NCBI GenBank assembly: GCA_035384565.1
Contig: DAOOIT010000003.1
Coordinates: forward strand, 150,485 to 214,484
DNA from: Planctomycetota bacterium
GTDB taxonomy: Bacteria; Planctomycetota; PUPC01; DSUN01
Direction: 5' to 3'
Length of the DNA: 64,000 bases
Below are positions 56,043-63,898 of this stretch, in pieces; the stretch's first letter is position 1; each line of letters starts with the position of its first letter. A program made the translations under genes and the position numbers. The notes under the pieces were generated by a model. That model worked only from the letters and a program-made list of their open reading frames with translations. It was not told the origin of the DNA and did not search any database.

Positions 56043-57442
56043 ACCGCCCGAGTGGCAAGCCTGCAAGGACTTGCTCCTGGAAATCAGATCAGATAGACTC
56101 CGCCCAGCGCCCCGCCGCCGCGCGTGAGCTGCCGCGGCGCGGGGCGCGCGCAGGAGACGCCGCCATTCGAGCCACGCTGCACAAAGCGCTCTCGGGCATC
56201 GCGGGCCGCCACTGGATCGTGGCCCTGGCCATGGCCAAGTCGGCCGCCGGCGGCATGCTCATGGTCGGCCTGCCCGTCAAGCTGGACCGCCTGAGCTGGA
56301 GCGACTGGTCGCTGGGCCTCTACACCGCCGTGACCTCGGCCACCTACATGGCCGTGTGCATGGGCTACAGCCTGCTGCTGCACCGCATGCCGCTGCGGCG
56401 GATGCTGGCCTTCTCGGCGGGCCTGGCCGCGGCGATGGCGGCGGGGCTGTGGGCGTTCACCTTCGGCCCGCTGCTCTTCCTGTTCGGCGCCGGCTTCTCG
56501 CTCGCCGCGGCTCTCTACTGGCCCTCGCTCATGGCCTGGATCGGCGAGAGCGAGGAGACGCACCTCGTCGGCGACATGTCGGCCTTCAACTGCGCCTGGA
56601 CCATCTCGCTCACGGCGGGCGCCGTGGTGGGCGGCCTGGTGGAGTCGCTGGTGCCGGGGCTGAGCCTCGTGCTCGTGGCCGCCGTGCTGGCGGCGCTCAT
56701 GCTGCTGGCGCCCTTCGCCCACATTCGCGGGCGCGACGCCTTCCCGGCCACCGTGGCCTCGGAGCCGGTGACGCCCGTGCTGCCGCGGCGGTTCCTGGCC
56801 GCCGGGTGGCTCGCCGCCATGATCGCCACGCTCGCCACCGCCGTCCCCGCCTCCATCTTCATCAAGCTCAACTCCAGCCTGGGCTACACGGCGCGCGACT
56901 TCGGGGCCTTCCTGGGCCTCCAGGGCGCCGTGCAGGCGTTCGTGTTTCTCGCCCTCGGCGTGCTCCAGGGCTGGCGCTATCGGCGCTGGCCGCTGGTGGC
57001 GCCCTTGGGCCTCGTGGTGGCGGGCAGCGTGCTGCTGGCCACGCCGACCGGCGGCGGCACGTTCGGCTGGTACGTCTTGGCCCTGGGCTTTGCGCTGCTG
57101 GGCGCCGGCATGGGCCTGGGCTACGGCACGGGCTTCTACTACACGGTGCGCGGCAGCCGGCGCCGCAAGCGCAACGTGGGGCTCTTCGAGGCCGCCGTGT
57201 CGCTCCAGCACGTGCTGGGCGGCGCCGCGGGCGGCCTGATCGCCACGCTGCTGTGGCGTCGAGCGCCCTATCTGGCCGTGGCCGGCCTCGCCGTCCTGGG
57301 CATCCTGGCCCAGGGCAGCCTGTTGCGGGGCCTCGACCCGCCCGCCGCGCGCGGGCCGGGCGAAGGGGCTTTTGACACGCCGCGCGGCGCGCCCTACAAT
57401 AGCGGCCCGGAAGGCGGACCCGATGCGCGTGCTGGGCATTGA
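56036..57442 (+). CDS. MFS-type transporter, start uncertain
   Basis: The protein has twelve likely membrane helices beginning at GIAGRHWIVALAMAKSAAGG and the symmetrical layout of major facilitator transporters (LHRMPLRRMLAFSAG after TM2-3, then RRFLAAGWLAAMIATLA at the start of the second half). The substrate is unknown. The start is unclear: an ATG at 56036 lies inside a palindromic element, while AGGAG at 56149 precedes only an ATT. The first 40 or so residues from the ATG show no homology, so the real start may lie further in. The coding end overlaps ruvC by 20 bp, so it is in the ruv transcription unit. Confidence 0.65.
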   Translation: MNYRPSGKPARTCSWKSDQIDSAQRPAAARELPRRGARAGDAAIRATLHKALSGIAGRHWIVALAMAKSAAGGMLMVGLPVKLDRLSWSDWSLGLYTAVTSATYMAVCMGYSLLLHRMPLRRMLAFSAGLAAAMAAGLWAFTFGPLLFLFGAGFSLAAALYWPSLMAWIGESEETHLVGDMSAFNCAWTISLTAGAVVGGLVESLVPGLSLVLVAAVLAALMLLAPFAHIRGRDAFPATVASEPVTPVLPRRFLAAGWLAAMIATLATAVPASIFIKLNSSLGYTARDFGAFLGLQGAVQAFVFLALGVLQGWRYRRWPLVAPLGLVVAGSVLLATPTGGGTFGWYVLALGFALLGAGMGLGYGTGFYYTVRGSRRRKRNVGLFEAAVSLQHVLGGAAGGLIATLLWRRAPYLAVAGLAVLGILAQGSLLRGLDPPAARGPGEGAFDTPRGAPYNSGPEGGPDARAGH

Positions 57443-57911
57443 CCCGGGGCTTCAGGTGACCGGCTACGGCCTGCTGGCGGTGCGCGGCGCCCGGGTGAGC
57501 GTGGTCGAGGCCGGCGTGCTGCGCACGAGCGAGCGCGACCCGCTCGAGGCCCGGCTCCACAGGCTCCACGGCCTGGCCCGCGGCCTCTTCCACGAGCTGG
57601 CGCCCGAGGCCATCGCCGTCGAGAACCTCTACTCGCACTACCGACACCCGGTGACGGCGATCCTGATGGGCCACGCGCGCGGGGTGCTCTTCCTGGCCGC
57701 GGCCGAGGCCGGCGTGCCCGTCGTGAGCTATGGCGCCACGCGCATCAAGAAATCGCTCACCGGCGCCGGCCACGCCAGCAAGGCCCAGATGCAGCGCATG
57801 GTCCAGAGCGCGCTCGGCCTCAAGACCCTGCCCGAGCCGCCCGACGTGGCCGACGCCCTGGCCGTGGCCCTGTGCCACTGCAACGTGGTGGTGAGACAGA
57901 CCTGGAAGTAG
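57423..57911 (+). CDS. ruvC: Holliday junction resolvase RuvC
   Basis: RuvC cuts four-way DNA junctions symmetrically. The 162-residue product keeps the four acidic metal ligands: D7 in LGIDPGLQVTGYG, E67 in AVENLYSHYR, and D141 and D144 in PPDVADALAVALCH. KKSLTGAGHASKAQMQRM is the usual DNA-binding helix. Length fits (E. coli, 173). GGAAGG stands 9 bp before the ATG. Order ruvC-ruvA-ruvB is the common one, but both gaps contain heptad inverted repeats (57916-58003 and 58657-58747). Confidence 0.96.
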   Translation: MRVLGIDPGLQVTGYGLLAVRGARVSVVEAGVLRTSERDPLEARLHRLHGLARGLFHELAPEAIAVENLYSHYRHPVTAILMGHARGVLFLAAAEAGVPVVSYGATRIKKSLTGAGHASKAQMQRMVQSALGLKTLPEPPDVADALAVALCHCNVVVRQTWK

Positions 57912-57915
57912 GAGT

Positions 57916-58003
57916 AGCTGCAAGCCACAAGCCGCACGCCACAAGCTCTCAGAGGCACTGTCTCCTCAGCTTGTTGCTTGTCGCTTGCAGCTTGCGGCTT
58001 ACG
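57916..58003. repeat. Heptad inverted-repeat element 4, between ruvC and ruvA
   Basis: The left arm is five units (AGCTGCA, AGCCACA, AGCCGCA, CGCCACA, AGCTCTC; 57916-57950). The right arm is GCTTGTT, GCTTGTC, GCTTGCA, GCTTGCG and GCTTACG (57969-58003), the inverse of the left. It starts 4 bp after the ruvC stop and ends 3 bp before the ruvA start, so the element supplies the entire ruvA leader and no Shine-Dalgarno is seen. Confidence 0.85.
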
Positions 58004-58006
58004 GCG

Positions 58007-58660
58007 ATGATCACAAGAATTCACGGCCTTCTCTCGGGCATGCGCGGCGATTCCGCCATTGTGGACGTTCACGGCCTCTTCTACGAGGTCATGCTGCCCG
58101 GCGGCCTCGCCCAGCGCCTCACCCGCAGCCTGGCGCCCGACGAGGCCCGCGAGGTGACGTTCCACACCCTCCACTACATCGAGGGCTGGGGCGGCGGCGG
58201 CGCCCAGCGGCCCCGCCTCATCGGCTTCACCGAGGAACTCGACCGCGAGTTCTTCGAACTGCTCACCACCGTGAGCGGCCTGGGCACGAAGACGGCGCTC
58301 CGCGCCCTCACCATCCCCATCGCCGAAATGGCCCAGGCCATCGAGGGCGGCGACGTGCGCACCCTCGCCCGGCTGCCCCGCATCGGCCCGCGGATGGCCG
58401 ACAAGATCGTCGCCGAGCTCAAGGGCAAGGTGTGGAAGTTCACCCTCCTGCCGCCCGGCGCGCCGCTCGCCTCGTCCGCCAAGGCCAAGCCGGCCGAGCA
58501 GCCCTTCGTGGCCGAGGCACGCGAGATTCTCCTCCAGGTCGGCTACCGCGCCTCCGACGCCGCGGCCGCCATCGAGAAAGTGCTCAAGGAGCGGCCCGAC
58601 ATCGCCACGTCGCAGGCCCTTGTCCAGGAGGTCTTCCGGCAGAGGGGAGGGAAGTCGTGA
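58007..58660 (+). CDS. ruvA: Holliday junction branch migration protein RuvA
   Basis: RuvA binds Holliday junctions and loads RuvB. The 217-residue product opens with MITRIHGLLSGMRGDSAIVDVHGLFYEV (OB-fold), has tandem helix-hairpin-helix motifs (VSGLGTKTALRALT and LPRIGPRMADKIVAELKGKV) and a C-terminal RuvB-binding domain (AREILLQVGYRASDAAAAIEKV). The HYIEGWGGGGAQRPR loop is longer than in E. coli. The ATG lies 3 bp after a heptad element with no Shine-Dalgarno before it; the stop codon lies in the next heptad element. Confidence 0.94.
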   Translation: MITRIHGLLSGMRGDSAIVDVHGLFYEVMLPGGLAQRLTRSLAPDEAREVTFHTLHYIEGWGGGGAQRPRLIGFTEELDREFFELLTTVSGLGTKTALRALTIPIAEMAQAIEGGDVRTLARLPRIGPRMADKIVAELKGKVWKFTLLPPGAPLASSAKAKPAEQPFVAEAREILLQVGYRASDAAAAIEKVLKERPDIATSQALVQEVFRQRGGKS

Positions 58661-58747
58661 TGCGTGACACGTGATGCGTGAGAAGAGAGGAATGCCCGAT
58701 CAGGCCCCTTGACGGCTACTCACGTTTCACGCATCACGCATCACGCA
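58657..58747. repeat. Heptad inverted-repeat element 5, between ruvA and ruvB
   Basis: The left arm has units GTGATGC, GTGACAC, GTGATGC and GTGAGAA (58657-58684), beginning on the ruvA stop codon. The right arm has TCACGTT and three TCACGCA units (58720-58747), the inverse of the left. The unit type equals that of the LRR signal-peptide repeat at 14300. About 37 bp remain before the ruvB start. Confidence 0.85.
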
Positions 58748-58784
58748 AGTTGCATCGAAGCAGGGAACCAGGAAGCCAAGACCC

Positions 58785-59813
58785 ATGCCCGAGGATCGCG
58801 AACGCATCATATCGGCGGAAGCCACGAGCGCCGAGGAAGAGCAATTCAACTGGAGCCTGCGCCCCCAGAAGCTCGACGAGGTGATCGGCCAGCGCGAGCT
58901 GGTCGAGCGCCTGCGCATCTCGCTCGGCGCGGCCCGCCAGCGCGGCGAACACCTCGAGCACGTGCTCTTCTACGGCCCGCCCGGCCTCGGCAAGACCACC
59001 TTCGCCCACGTCATCGCCAACGAGATCGGCTCGCGCCTCTCGCAAACCAGCGGCCCCGCCCTCGTCCGCCCCGCCGACCTCCTCGGCCTCCTCACCAACC
59101 TCCAGCCGCGCGACGTGCTGTTCATTGACGAAATCCACCGCCTCCCCGCCGCCGTCGAGGAGTTCCTCTATCCCGCGATGGAGGACTTCCGCATTGACTT
59201 CGTGGTGGACAAAGGGCCGTTCGCCAAGACCGTGCCCGTGCCCCTCCAGCCCTTCACCCTGGTGGGCGCCACCACCCGCGCCGGCCTCATCTCCAAGCCC
59301 ATGCGCGAACGATTCGGCATCTTCCATCACGTGGACTTCTACCCCGTCGCCGACCTCAAGGAGATCCTGCGCCGCTCGGCCCGCCTGCTCGACGTCGCCG
59401 CCGACGACGCGGCCCTCGACGAAATCGCCAAGCGCTCCCGCGGCACCCCCCGCGTCGCCAACCGCCTCCTCCGCCGCGTGCGCGACTATGCCGCCGTCAA
59501 GGCCAGGGGAAAGCTCTCCGCCGCCGTCGCCGCCGACGCCCTCGCCCTCGAGGGCGTGGACGCCCAGGGTCTCGACGAACACGACCGCAAGTACCTCCGC
59601 GTCATCATCGAGTTCTACAAGGGCGGCCCCGTCGGCATCGAGGCCATCGCCTCCACCCTCAACGAGGACAGCGACAACATTCAGGACCTCGTCGAGCCGT
59701 TCCTCCTCAAGCTCGGCTTCCTCAAGCGCACCCGCACCGGCCGCGAAGCCACCGACCTCGCCTACAAACACCTCGGCCTCAAGCCCGGGGGAGGGCAGAG
59801 GACGCTGTTTTGA
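58785..59813 (+). CDS. ruvB: Holliday junction branch migration ATPase RuvB
   Basis: RuvB is the AAA+ hexameric motor that drives branch migration. The 342-residue product has Walker A GPPGLGKT at residues 64-71, Walker B LFIDEIHRLP, sensor 1 LVGATTRAGLIS, the arginine-finger stretch MRERFGIFHHVDFY and the winged-helix C-terminus (EPFLLKLGFLKRTRTGREATDLAYKHLG). It starts LRPQKLDEVIGQ near residue 25, as expected. The nearest upstream sequence is a heptad element, and no strong Shine-Dalgarno is visible before the ATG. It ends the ruv unit. Confidence 0.97.
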   Translation: MPEDRERIISAEATSAEEEQFNWSLRPQKLDEVIGQRELVERLRISLGAARQRGEHLEHVLFYGPPGLGKTTFAHVIANEIGSRLSQTSGPALVRPADLLGLLTNLQPRDVLFIDEIHRLPAAVEEFLYPAMEDFRIDFVVDKGPFAKTVPVPLQPFTLVGATTRAGLISKPMRERFGIFHHVDFYPVADLKEILRRSARLLDVAADDAALDEIAKRSRGTPRVANRLLRRVRDYAAVKARGKLSAAVAADALALEGVDAQGLDEHDRKYLRVIIEFYKGGPVGIEAIASTLNEDSDNIQDLVEPFLLKLGFLKRTRTGREATDLAYKHLGLKPGGGQRTLF

Positions 59814-59824
59814 GGAAATGCGAC

Positions 59825-59852
59825 GGGGGGCACTTCTCGCGAAAAGCCCCCC
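59825..59852. terminator. G-rich/C-rich hairpin between convergent genes
   Basis: GGGGGGC (59825-59831) pairs with GCCCCCC (about 59846-59852), extended by partial pairing of CTT with AAAG, then a second C run (TACCCCCCTCAAG). It lies between ruvB and the convergent methyltransferase gene and resembles the hairpins at 11367 and 43060 in sequence style. Confidence 0.6.
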
Positions 59853-59871
59853 CTACCCCCCTCAAGAGCGC

Positions 59872-60732
59872 TTACTTCTCACTGTCCCACAGCCCCACCC
59901 CGCCCTTCAGCGCCCGGCACGCCTGGGCGAAGTAGTCCGCGCCCAGCTCGAAACCCACGAAGTCCACCCCCAGCCTCTGGCACGCCAGCGCCGTGTGGCC
60001 CAGGCCGAGGAAGGGGTCGAGGACGAGCCTCGCCCGCGCCAGGCCGTGGAGCTTGATGCAGCGCTCGGGCAACTGGACGGGGAACGTGGCCGGGTGCGGG
60101 CGCTCCCTGTCGCGGCTCTGGATGGTCTGGTAGGGGATGAACCAGGTGTTGCCGCGACACCGCAGGCCGCCGCCCGCCTTGGCCCAGCGGGCGACGTTCG
60201 TCTTGTCCTGATACGGCACGCCCACGGCCAGGCGGTCGAGCTCCACGTCGCCGCGCTTCGTCAGATGGAAGACGTATTCGTGGCAGTCGTTGACGAAACG
60301 CTTGCTGTTGATCGGCTTGTAGTGGCCCACCGCCACGTCGCCCGCGATGCCGGGGTAGTCGCCCACGTCGGCCTTCGAGATGGCGATGCTCTTGATCCAG
60401 TGAATGACGTTCTGGAGGACAAACCGCGCGCGCATCACGCCCAGCACGTCGAACGGCACATAGGGGTCGGAGGGCATCGAGCCGATGTTGAGGAAGAGCG
60501 AGCCCTTGTCGGCGAGGACGGCTTTCACCGTGTCGGCCCATTCGCCGAGCCAGGCCAGGTAGTCGGCTCGGGGCGCCGTGTCGTCGTAGCTCTTGTAGCG
60601 GATGCCCAGGTTGTAGGGCGGCGAGGTCACCACCACGTCCACACTGCCCGGCGCGAGATGCTCGCGCATCCCGGCCACGCAGTCGCCGGGGTGCAGCACG
60701 AGGCGGCACGAGGCGGTCTTGAGCTCGAACAC
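59872..60732 (-). CDS. Orphan DNA methyltransferase, beta-class, probably N4-cytosine
   Basis: The 286-residue product has the catalytic motif TSPPY at residues 36-40 (VVVTSPPYNLG) and the SAM-binding motif DPFLGLG near 239, so motif IV precedes motif I, the permuted beta-class order. TSPPY (rather than DPPY) is usual for N4-cytosine enzymes. HYKPINSKRFVNDCHEYVFHLTK and the PATFPVQLPERCIKLHG segment are typical for this type. No restriction enzyme or specificity gene lies beside it, so it is probably a regulatory or relic solitary methylase. The target site cannot be read from sequence. The GTG start at 60732 has AGGAG six bases upstream. Confidence 0.88.
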   Translation of the reverse strand: MFELKTASCRLVLHPGDCVAGMREHLAPGSVDVVVTSPPYNLGIRYKSYDDTAPRADYLAWLGEWADTVKAVLADKGSLFLNIGSMPSDPYVPFDVLGVMRARFVLQNVIHWIKSIAISKADVGDYPGIAGDVAVGHYKPINSKRFVNDCHEYVFHLTKRGDVELDRLAVGVPYQDKTNVARWAKAGGGLRCRGNTWFIPYQTIQSRDRERPHPATFPVQLPERCIKLHGLARARLVLDPFLGLGHTALACQRLGVDFVGFELGADYFAQACRALKGGVGLWDSEK

Positions 60733-60831
60733 GGCGGCTCCTCGCGGGGCGCGAATGGGGTGAGGGTAACGCCGGAGGGCGCGCCTGTCAAGGCCGCCGG
60801 CGGCAAATGGCCGGAGAAAGCATGAAAGGGG

Positions 60832-60860
60832 TTGACGCGGGCGATGTGGGTGGGTATGCT
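60832..60860 (+). promoter_or_regulatory. Upstream sigma-70-like promoter P1 of the heparinase-like gene
   Basis: TTGACG (60832-60837), 17-bp spacer, TATGCT (60855-60860); about 115 bp before the start codon. Confidence 0.5.
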
Positions 60861-60909
60861 AGCAGGGACGGCGCTGCCTGTTGCACGGGCGGAGTCCGGC
60901 CGCTGGCCC

Positions 60910-60938
60910 TTGCGCGCAGCGGGGCCGCCCGGTATACT
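60910..60938 (+). promoter_or_regulatory. Proximal sigma-70-like promoter P2 of the heparinase-like gene
   Basis: TTGCGC (60910-60915), 17-bp spacer, TATACT (60933-60938); 37 bp before the start codon, so probably the main promoter. Confidence 0.55.
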
Positions 60939-60975
60939 GACGACGCATCACGGCCCCGTATTAGGAGCACGCCGA

Positions 60976-63561
60976 ATGCCACTCCCCCGAATCGCAGCGC
61001 TTGTGTGCGCGTTGGCCCTCCCCGGTGGCTCGGCCCTGGCGGCCGGAGAGGCCCCTCCCCCCGAGGCCTACACGGTCGTAAGGCCCGCCGACAACCCGCT
61101 GGCGAAGAAGGGCGGCGCCGTGCCCGTCCCCACGATCACGTGGGAGAAGGTCACCGTGCGCCCCGACCACCCGCGCATGCTCTTCACCAAGGAGACCAAG
61201 GCGGCGCTGGCCGCCCGCATTGACCAGAGCCCGCTGCGGCCGAAGTTCCTCGAGGCCGTCGAGCAGGGCGAGCCCCTCGCCTGCGCCCTGATGTACCAGT
61301 TGACCGGCCGCGAGCGCTACGCCCGGTCGGCGATCCACAGCCTGCTGGCCGGCCGCATCACGTCGGGCACCATGTACCAGCCGATGAGCTACGTCTTCGA
61401 CTGGACCTACGACGCGATGACCGATGAGGAGCGGCGCGAGGCCATCGAGCGGGTGTGGGCCACGGCCACGGTGGACCGCGCCTCGGGCTGGCCCCGCTGC
61501 TCGGCCTACTCGGGCTACCCCGAGGACCCGCTGCCGTCCGAGACCCGGCCCGACCAGTGGCCGCGCTTCTACAACTGGACCTTCCACGACCAGGACTGCG
61601 TGCGCCGCTACTCGCCGACCCTGGAGGCCGTGATCGCGCTCGCCGGGCACAAGCCCCGGGCGGCCGAGAGCGTGCGGCACTACTGGGAGTACTCGCTGAA
61701 GGACCTGGCCCTGTTCCTCGACTACCTGCGCGACGGCAGCTACTGGCAGGGCTACTACTGGTCGGTCACCACGCGGGCGGCCGAAATCCACCGCGCCTTC
61801 GCCCTCATGAGGTCCGCCACCGGCATTGACTACCTCGACCCCAAGGCCCACCCCTACCTGGCCAACCTGGGGCGCTGGATCCTCTACTGCTCCGACGTCG
61901 CCCGCCGGCGCGTGATCTACAACTACGGCGACGGCGAAATGGTCAACTTCGACACCACCCGCGTCTTCCCCGTGCTGGCCATGTCGGCCGACCTGTCGAA
62001 GGACCCGCGCGTCGAGTGGCTGGCCCGCCAGGTCCAGCCCGAGGGGGCCGACTGGTTCACCGAGTTCTTCTGCCACGACCCCGCGTTGCCCGCGGTCGGG
62101 CCGGGCGACCTGCCCCCCGCGCGCGCCTTCCCCGGCACGGGCCTGGCCGTGATGCGCACCGGCTGGAAGGGGCACGACGCGTGGGCCTCCACCCGCTTCT
62201 GCGACTGGTTCGACATGCACGGCCACCCCGACGCGGGCTCCTTCATCCTCTACTGCCAGAGCCCGCTCGCCCCCGACACCGGCTTCTACTGCCCCGGCAA
62301 CTACCACGCCAACGGCTACTACACGCGCACCGTGGCCCACAACACCATCACCGTGCGCGACCCCGCCGCCAAGACCCCGCTCAACGACGGCTGCCAGCGC
62401 ACCCGCGACAAGCGCACCTGGTCCTTCGCCATCGGCACCGACGCCTGGGTCTACAACCAGGACGAATTCGACCGGGCCAACCTCCTGGCCTTCGAGACCC
62501 AGGAACTCTACGACTACTGCGCCGGCGAGGCCACCAAGGCCTACCGCCCCGAAATGGTCAAGGAATTCGTCCGCCAGACCGTGCTCCTGCGCGACGGCTT
62601 CTTCCTGGTCTTCGACCGCGTCGAGTCGCCCCGCGCCGAGCTCGAGAAGCGCTGGCTCATGCACTTCGTCGGCGAGCCCGCGATTGACGGCCGCCTCGTG
62701 CGCGCCGAGGTCAAGGGCCACATCGAAGACTACGACGGCTCGGTGGCCGTCTCCCGCGGCAAGGAGCGCGGCGTGGTGCGCTGCCAGACCCTCCTCCCCG
62801 CACAGCGCGTGATCCGCAAGATCGGCGGCGCCCGGCCCAACATCCCCGTCTCCACCCTCTGCCGCGTGCCGCGCACCGTCCAGCGCATGGGCACCGGCAG
62901 CCGCTGGGAGTGGACCGACCCCCTCATCCTCTACTACAACGACCCCCTCACCGGCAAGAAGCTGGGCGCCATCTGCATCGGGCGCGAAACGCCCACCGAA
63001 GCCGAATACGAGATCAACGACAAGGAACTCTACCTCAAGCTGCACGCCTACGAACGCGGCAAGACCGACGAGTTCCGCTTCAAACTCGCCGACTACGAGA
63101 CCCTGCTCGACCTGGCGCGCGACCTCGGCAAGCGCATCCAGTGGCACTCGGCCTTCCACTATCTGCCCGGCTACGAATACTACAACGAGGGCGTGAACTA
63201 CGCCCCCTCCTACGGCTACCCCGCCTGGGAGAACCCCGCCATCAACGCGCCCGAGCTCATCGGCGCCGCCAACGACGCCGGCTCCTGGCGCATCGAGGTC
63301 TACCCCGCCCAGCAGGCCACCCGCGACTACTTCTTCCACGTCATGCGCATCCAGGCCAACGCCGAGGAGGACCCCGGCACGGTCACCCTGGCCCGCGACG
63401 AGGCCGGCCGCGCCGAGGCCAAGGTCGTGCTCGGCGGCCGCACTTACCTGGTCGCCTTCAACAAGACGGGCGACATCGGCGGCCACATCCGCATCACCGA
63501 CGCGGCCGGCCAGGTGCTCGCCGACCGCGACTTCGCGAAGACGATCGAGCAGAAAGACTGA
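60976..63561 (+). CDS. Secreted heparinase II/III-like protein, 861 aa
   Basis: The product has a signal peptide (RIAALVCALALPGGSALAAG). An alpha/alpha toroid (about 80-400) follows, with MLFTKETKAALAARIDQSP, then YWSVTTRAAEIHRAF and YNYGDGEMVNFDTTRVFP. The second part is a beta-sandwich of the heparinase II/III C-terminal type: CDWFDMHGHPDAGSFILYCQ and TRTVAHNTITVRDPA, which carry the family's histidines. Known members cleave acidic polysaccharides such as heparin or alginate by beta-elimination; this substrate is unknown. TAGGAG precedes the ATG at 60976. It appears to be transcribed alone, with two promoters upstream and a hairpin downstream. Confidence 0.82.
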   Translation: MPLPRIAALVCALALPGGSALAAGEAPPPEAYTVVRPADNPLAKKGGAVPVPTITWEKVTVRPDHPRMLFTKETKAALAARIDQSPLRPKFLEAVEQGEPLACALMYQLTGRERYARSAIHSLLAGRITSGTMYQPMSYVFDWTYDAMTDEERREAIERVWATATVDRASGWPRCSAYSGYPEDPLPSETRPDQWPRFYNWTFHDQDCVRRYSPTLEAVIALAGHKPRAAESVRHYWEYSLKDLALFLDYLRDGSYWQGYYWSVTTRAAEIHRAFALMRSATGIDYLDPKAHPYLANLGRWILYCSDVARRRVIYNYGDGEMVNFDTTRVFPVLAMSADLSKDPRVEWLARQVQPEGADWFTEFFCHDPALPAVGPGDLPPARAFPGTGLAVMRTGWKGHDAWASTRFCDWFDMHGHPDAGSFILYCQSPLAPDTGFYCPGNYHANGYYTRTVAHNTITVRDPAAKTPLNDGCQRTRDKRTWSFAIGTDAWVYNQDEFDRANLLAFETQELYDYCAGEATKAYRPEMVKEFVRQTVLLRDGFFLVFDRVESPRAELEKRWLMHFVGEPAIDGRLVRAEVKGHIEDYDGSVAVSRGKERGVVRCQTLLPAQRVIRKIGGARPNIPVSTLCRVPRTVQRMGTGSRWEWTDPLILYYNDPLTGKKLGAICIGRETPTEAEYEINDKELYLKLHAYERGKTDEFRFKLADYETLLDLARDLGKRIQWHSAFHYLPGYEYYNEGVNYAPSYGYPAWENPAINAPELIGAANDAGSWRIEVYPAQQATRDYFFHVMRIQANAEEDPGTVTLARDEAGRAEAKVVLGGRTYLVAFNKTGDIGGHIRITDAAGQVLADRDFAKTIEQKD

Positions 63562-63602
63562 CCCCTGGCGGGCGCGCCTCCCCGCGCCTGCGCCAAACCC
63601 TC

Positions 63603-63640
63603 ACGCCCTCCCGAACGCCCCGCGACGTTCGGGAGGGCGT
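63603..63640 (+). terminator. 15-bp perfect hairpin after the heparinase-like gene
   Basis: ACGCCCTCCCGAACG (63603-63617) pairs perfectly with 63626-63640 around an 8-nt loop and is followed by TCAGTTT. It stands 42 bp past the stop codon. The stem core CCCTCCCGAA is shared with the hairpin at 44429. Confidence 0.7.
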
Positions 63641-63852
63641 TCAGTTTCCGGGCTCCCCTGGGTCTGGCGATCCTGCCGCGGCCGCCGTTGGGGAGCGTGG
63701 CACGGGCGTTGCCGCGCCGGCGAGGGCCACCCCATAACCCTCTATGCCCCAACGTCTTACGCCCTCCGGCCATTCCCGCTCGCATGCTTGCTCATCGCGC
63801 AGATGAACGAGTATGGCCGGAACCGCGAGAATCGCCCATTCTCGCCCATCTA

Positions 63853-63898
63853 CCCATGCTGTATCACTCTCCCCCTCACAGGGTTGATACAGCATGGG
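63853..63898. repeat. 14-bp perfect inverted repeat
   Basis: CCCATGCTGTATCA (63853-63866) and its exact inverse (63885-63898) are separated by 18 bp. The size, the CCCAT ends and the TCA/TGA inner bases resemble the repeat at 17199-17247. Confidence 0.6.

Noticed and set aside
5148..58747. Heptad runs as a CRISPR array
   Set aside because: The units are 7 bp with no spacers, the sites are dispersed, and no cas genes are present.
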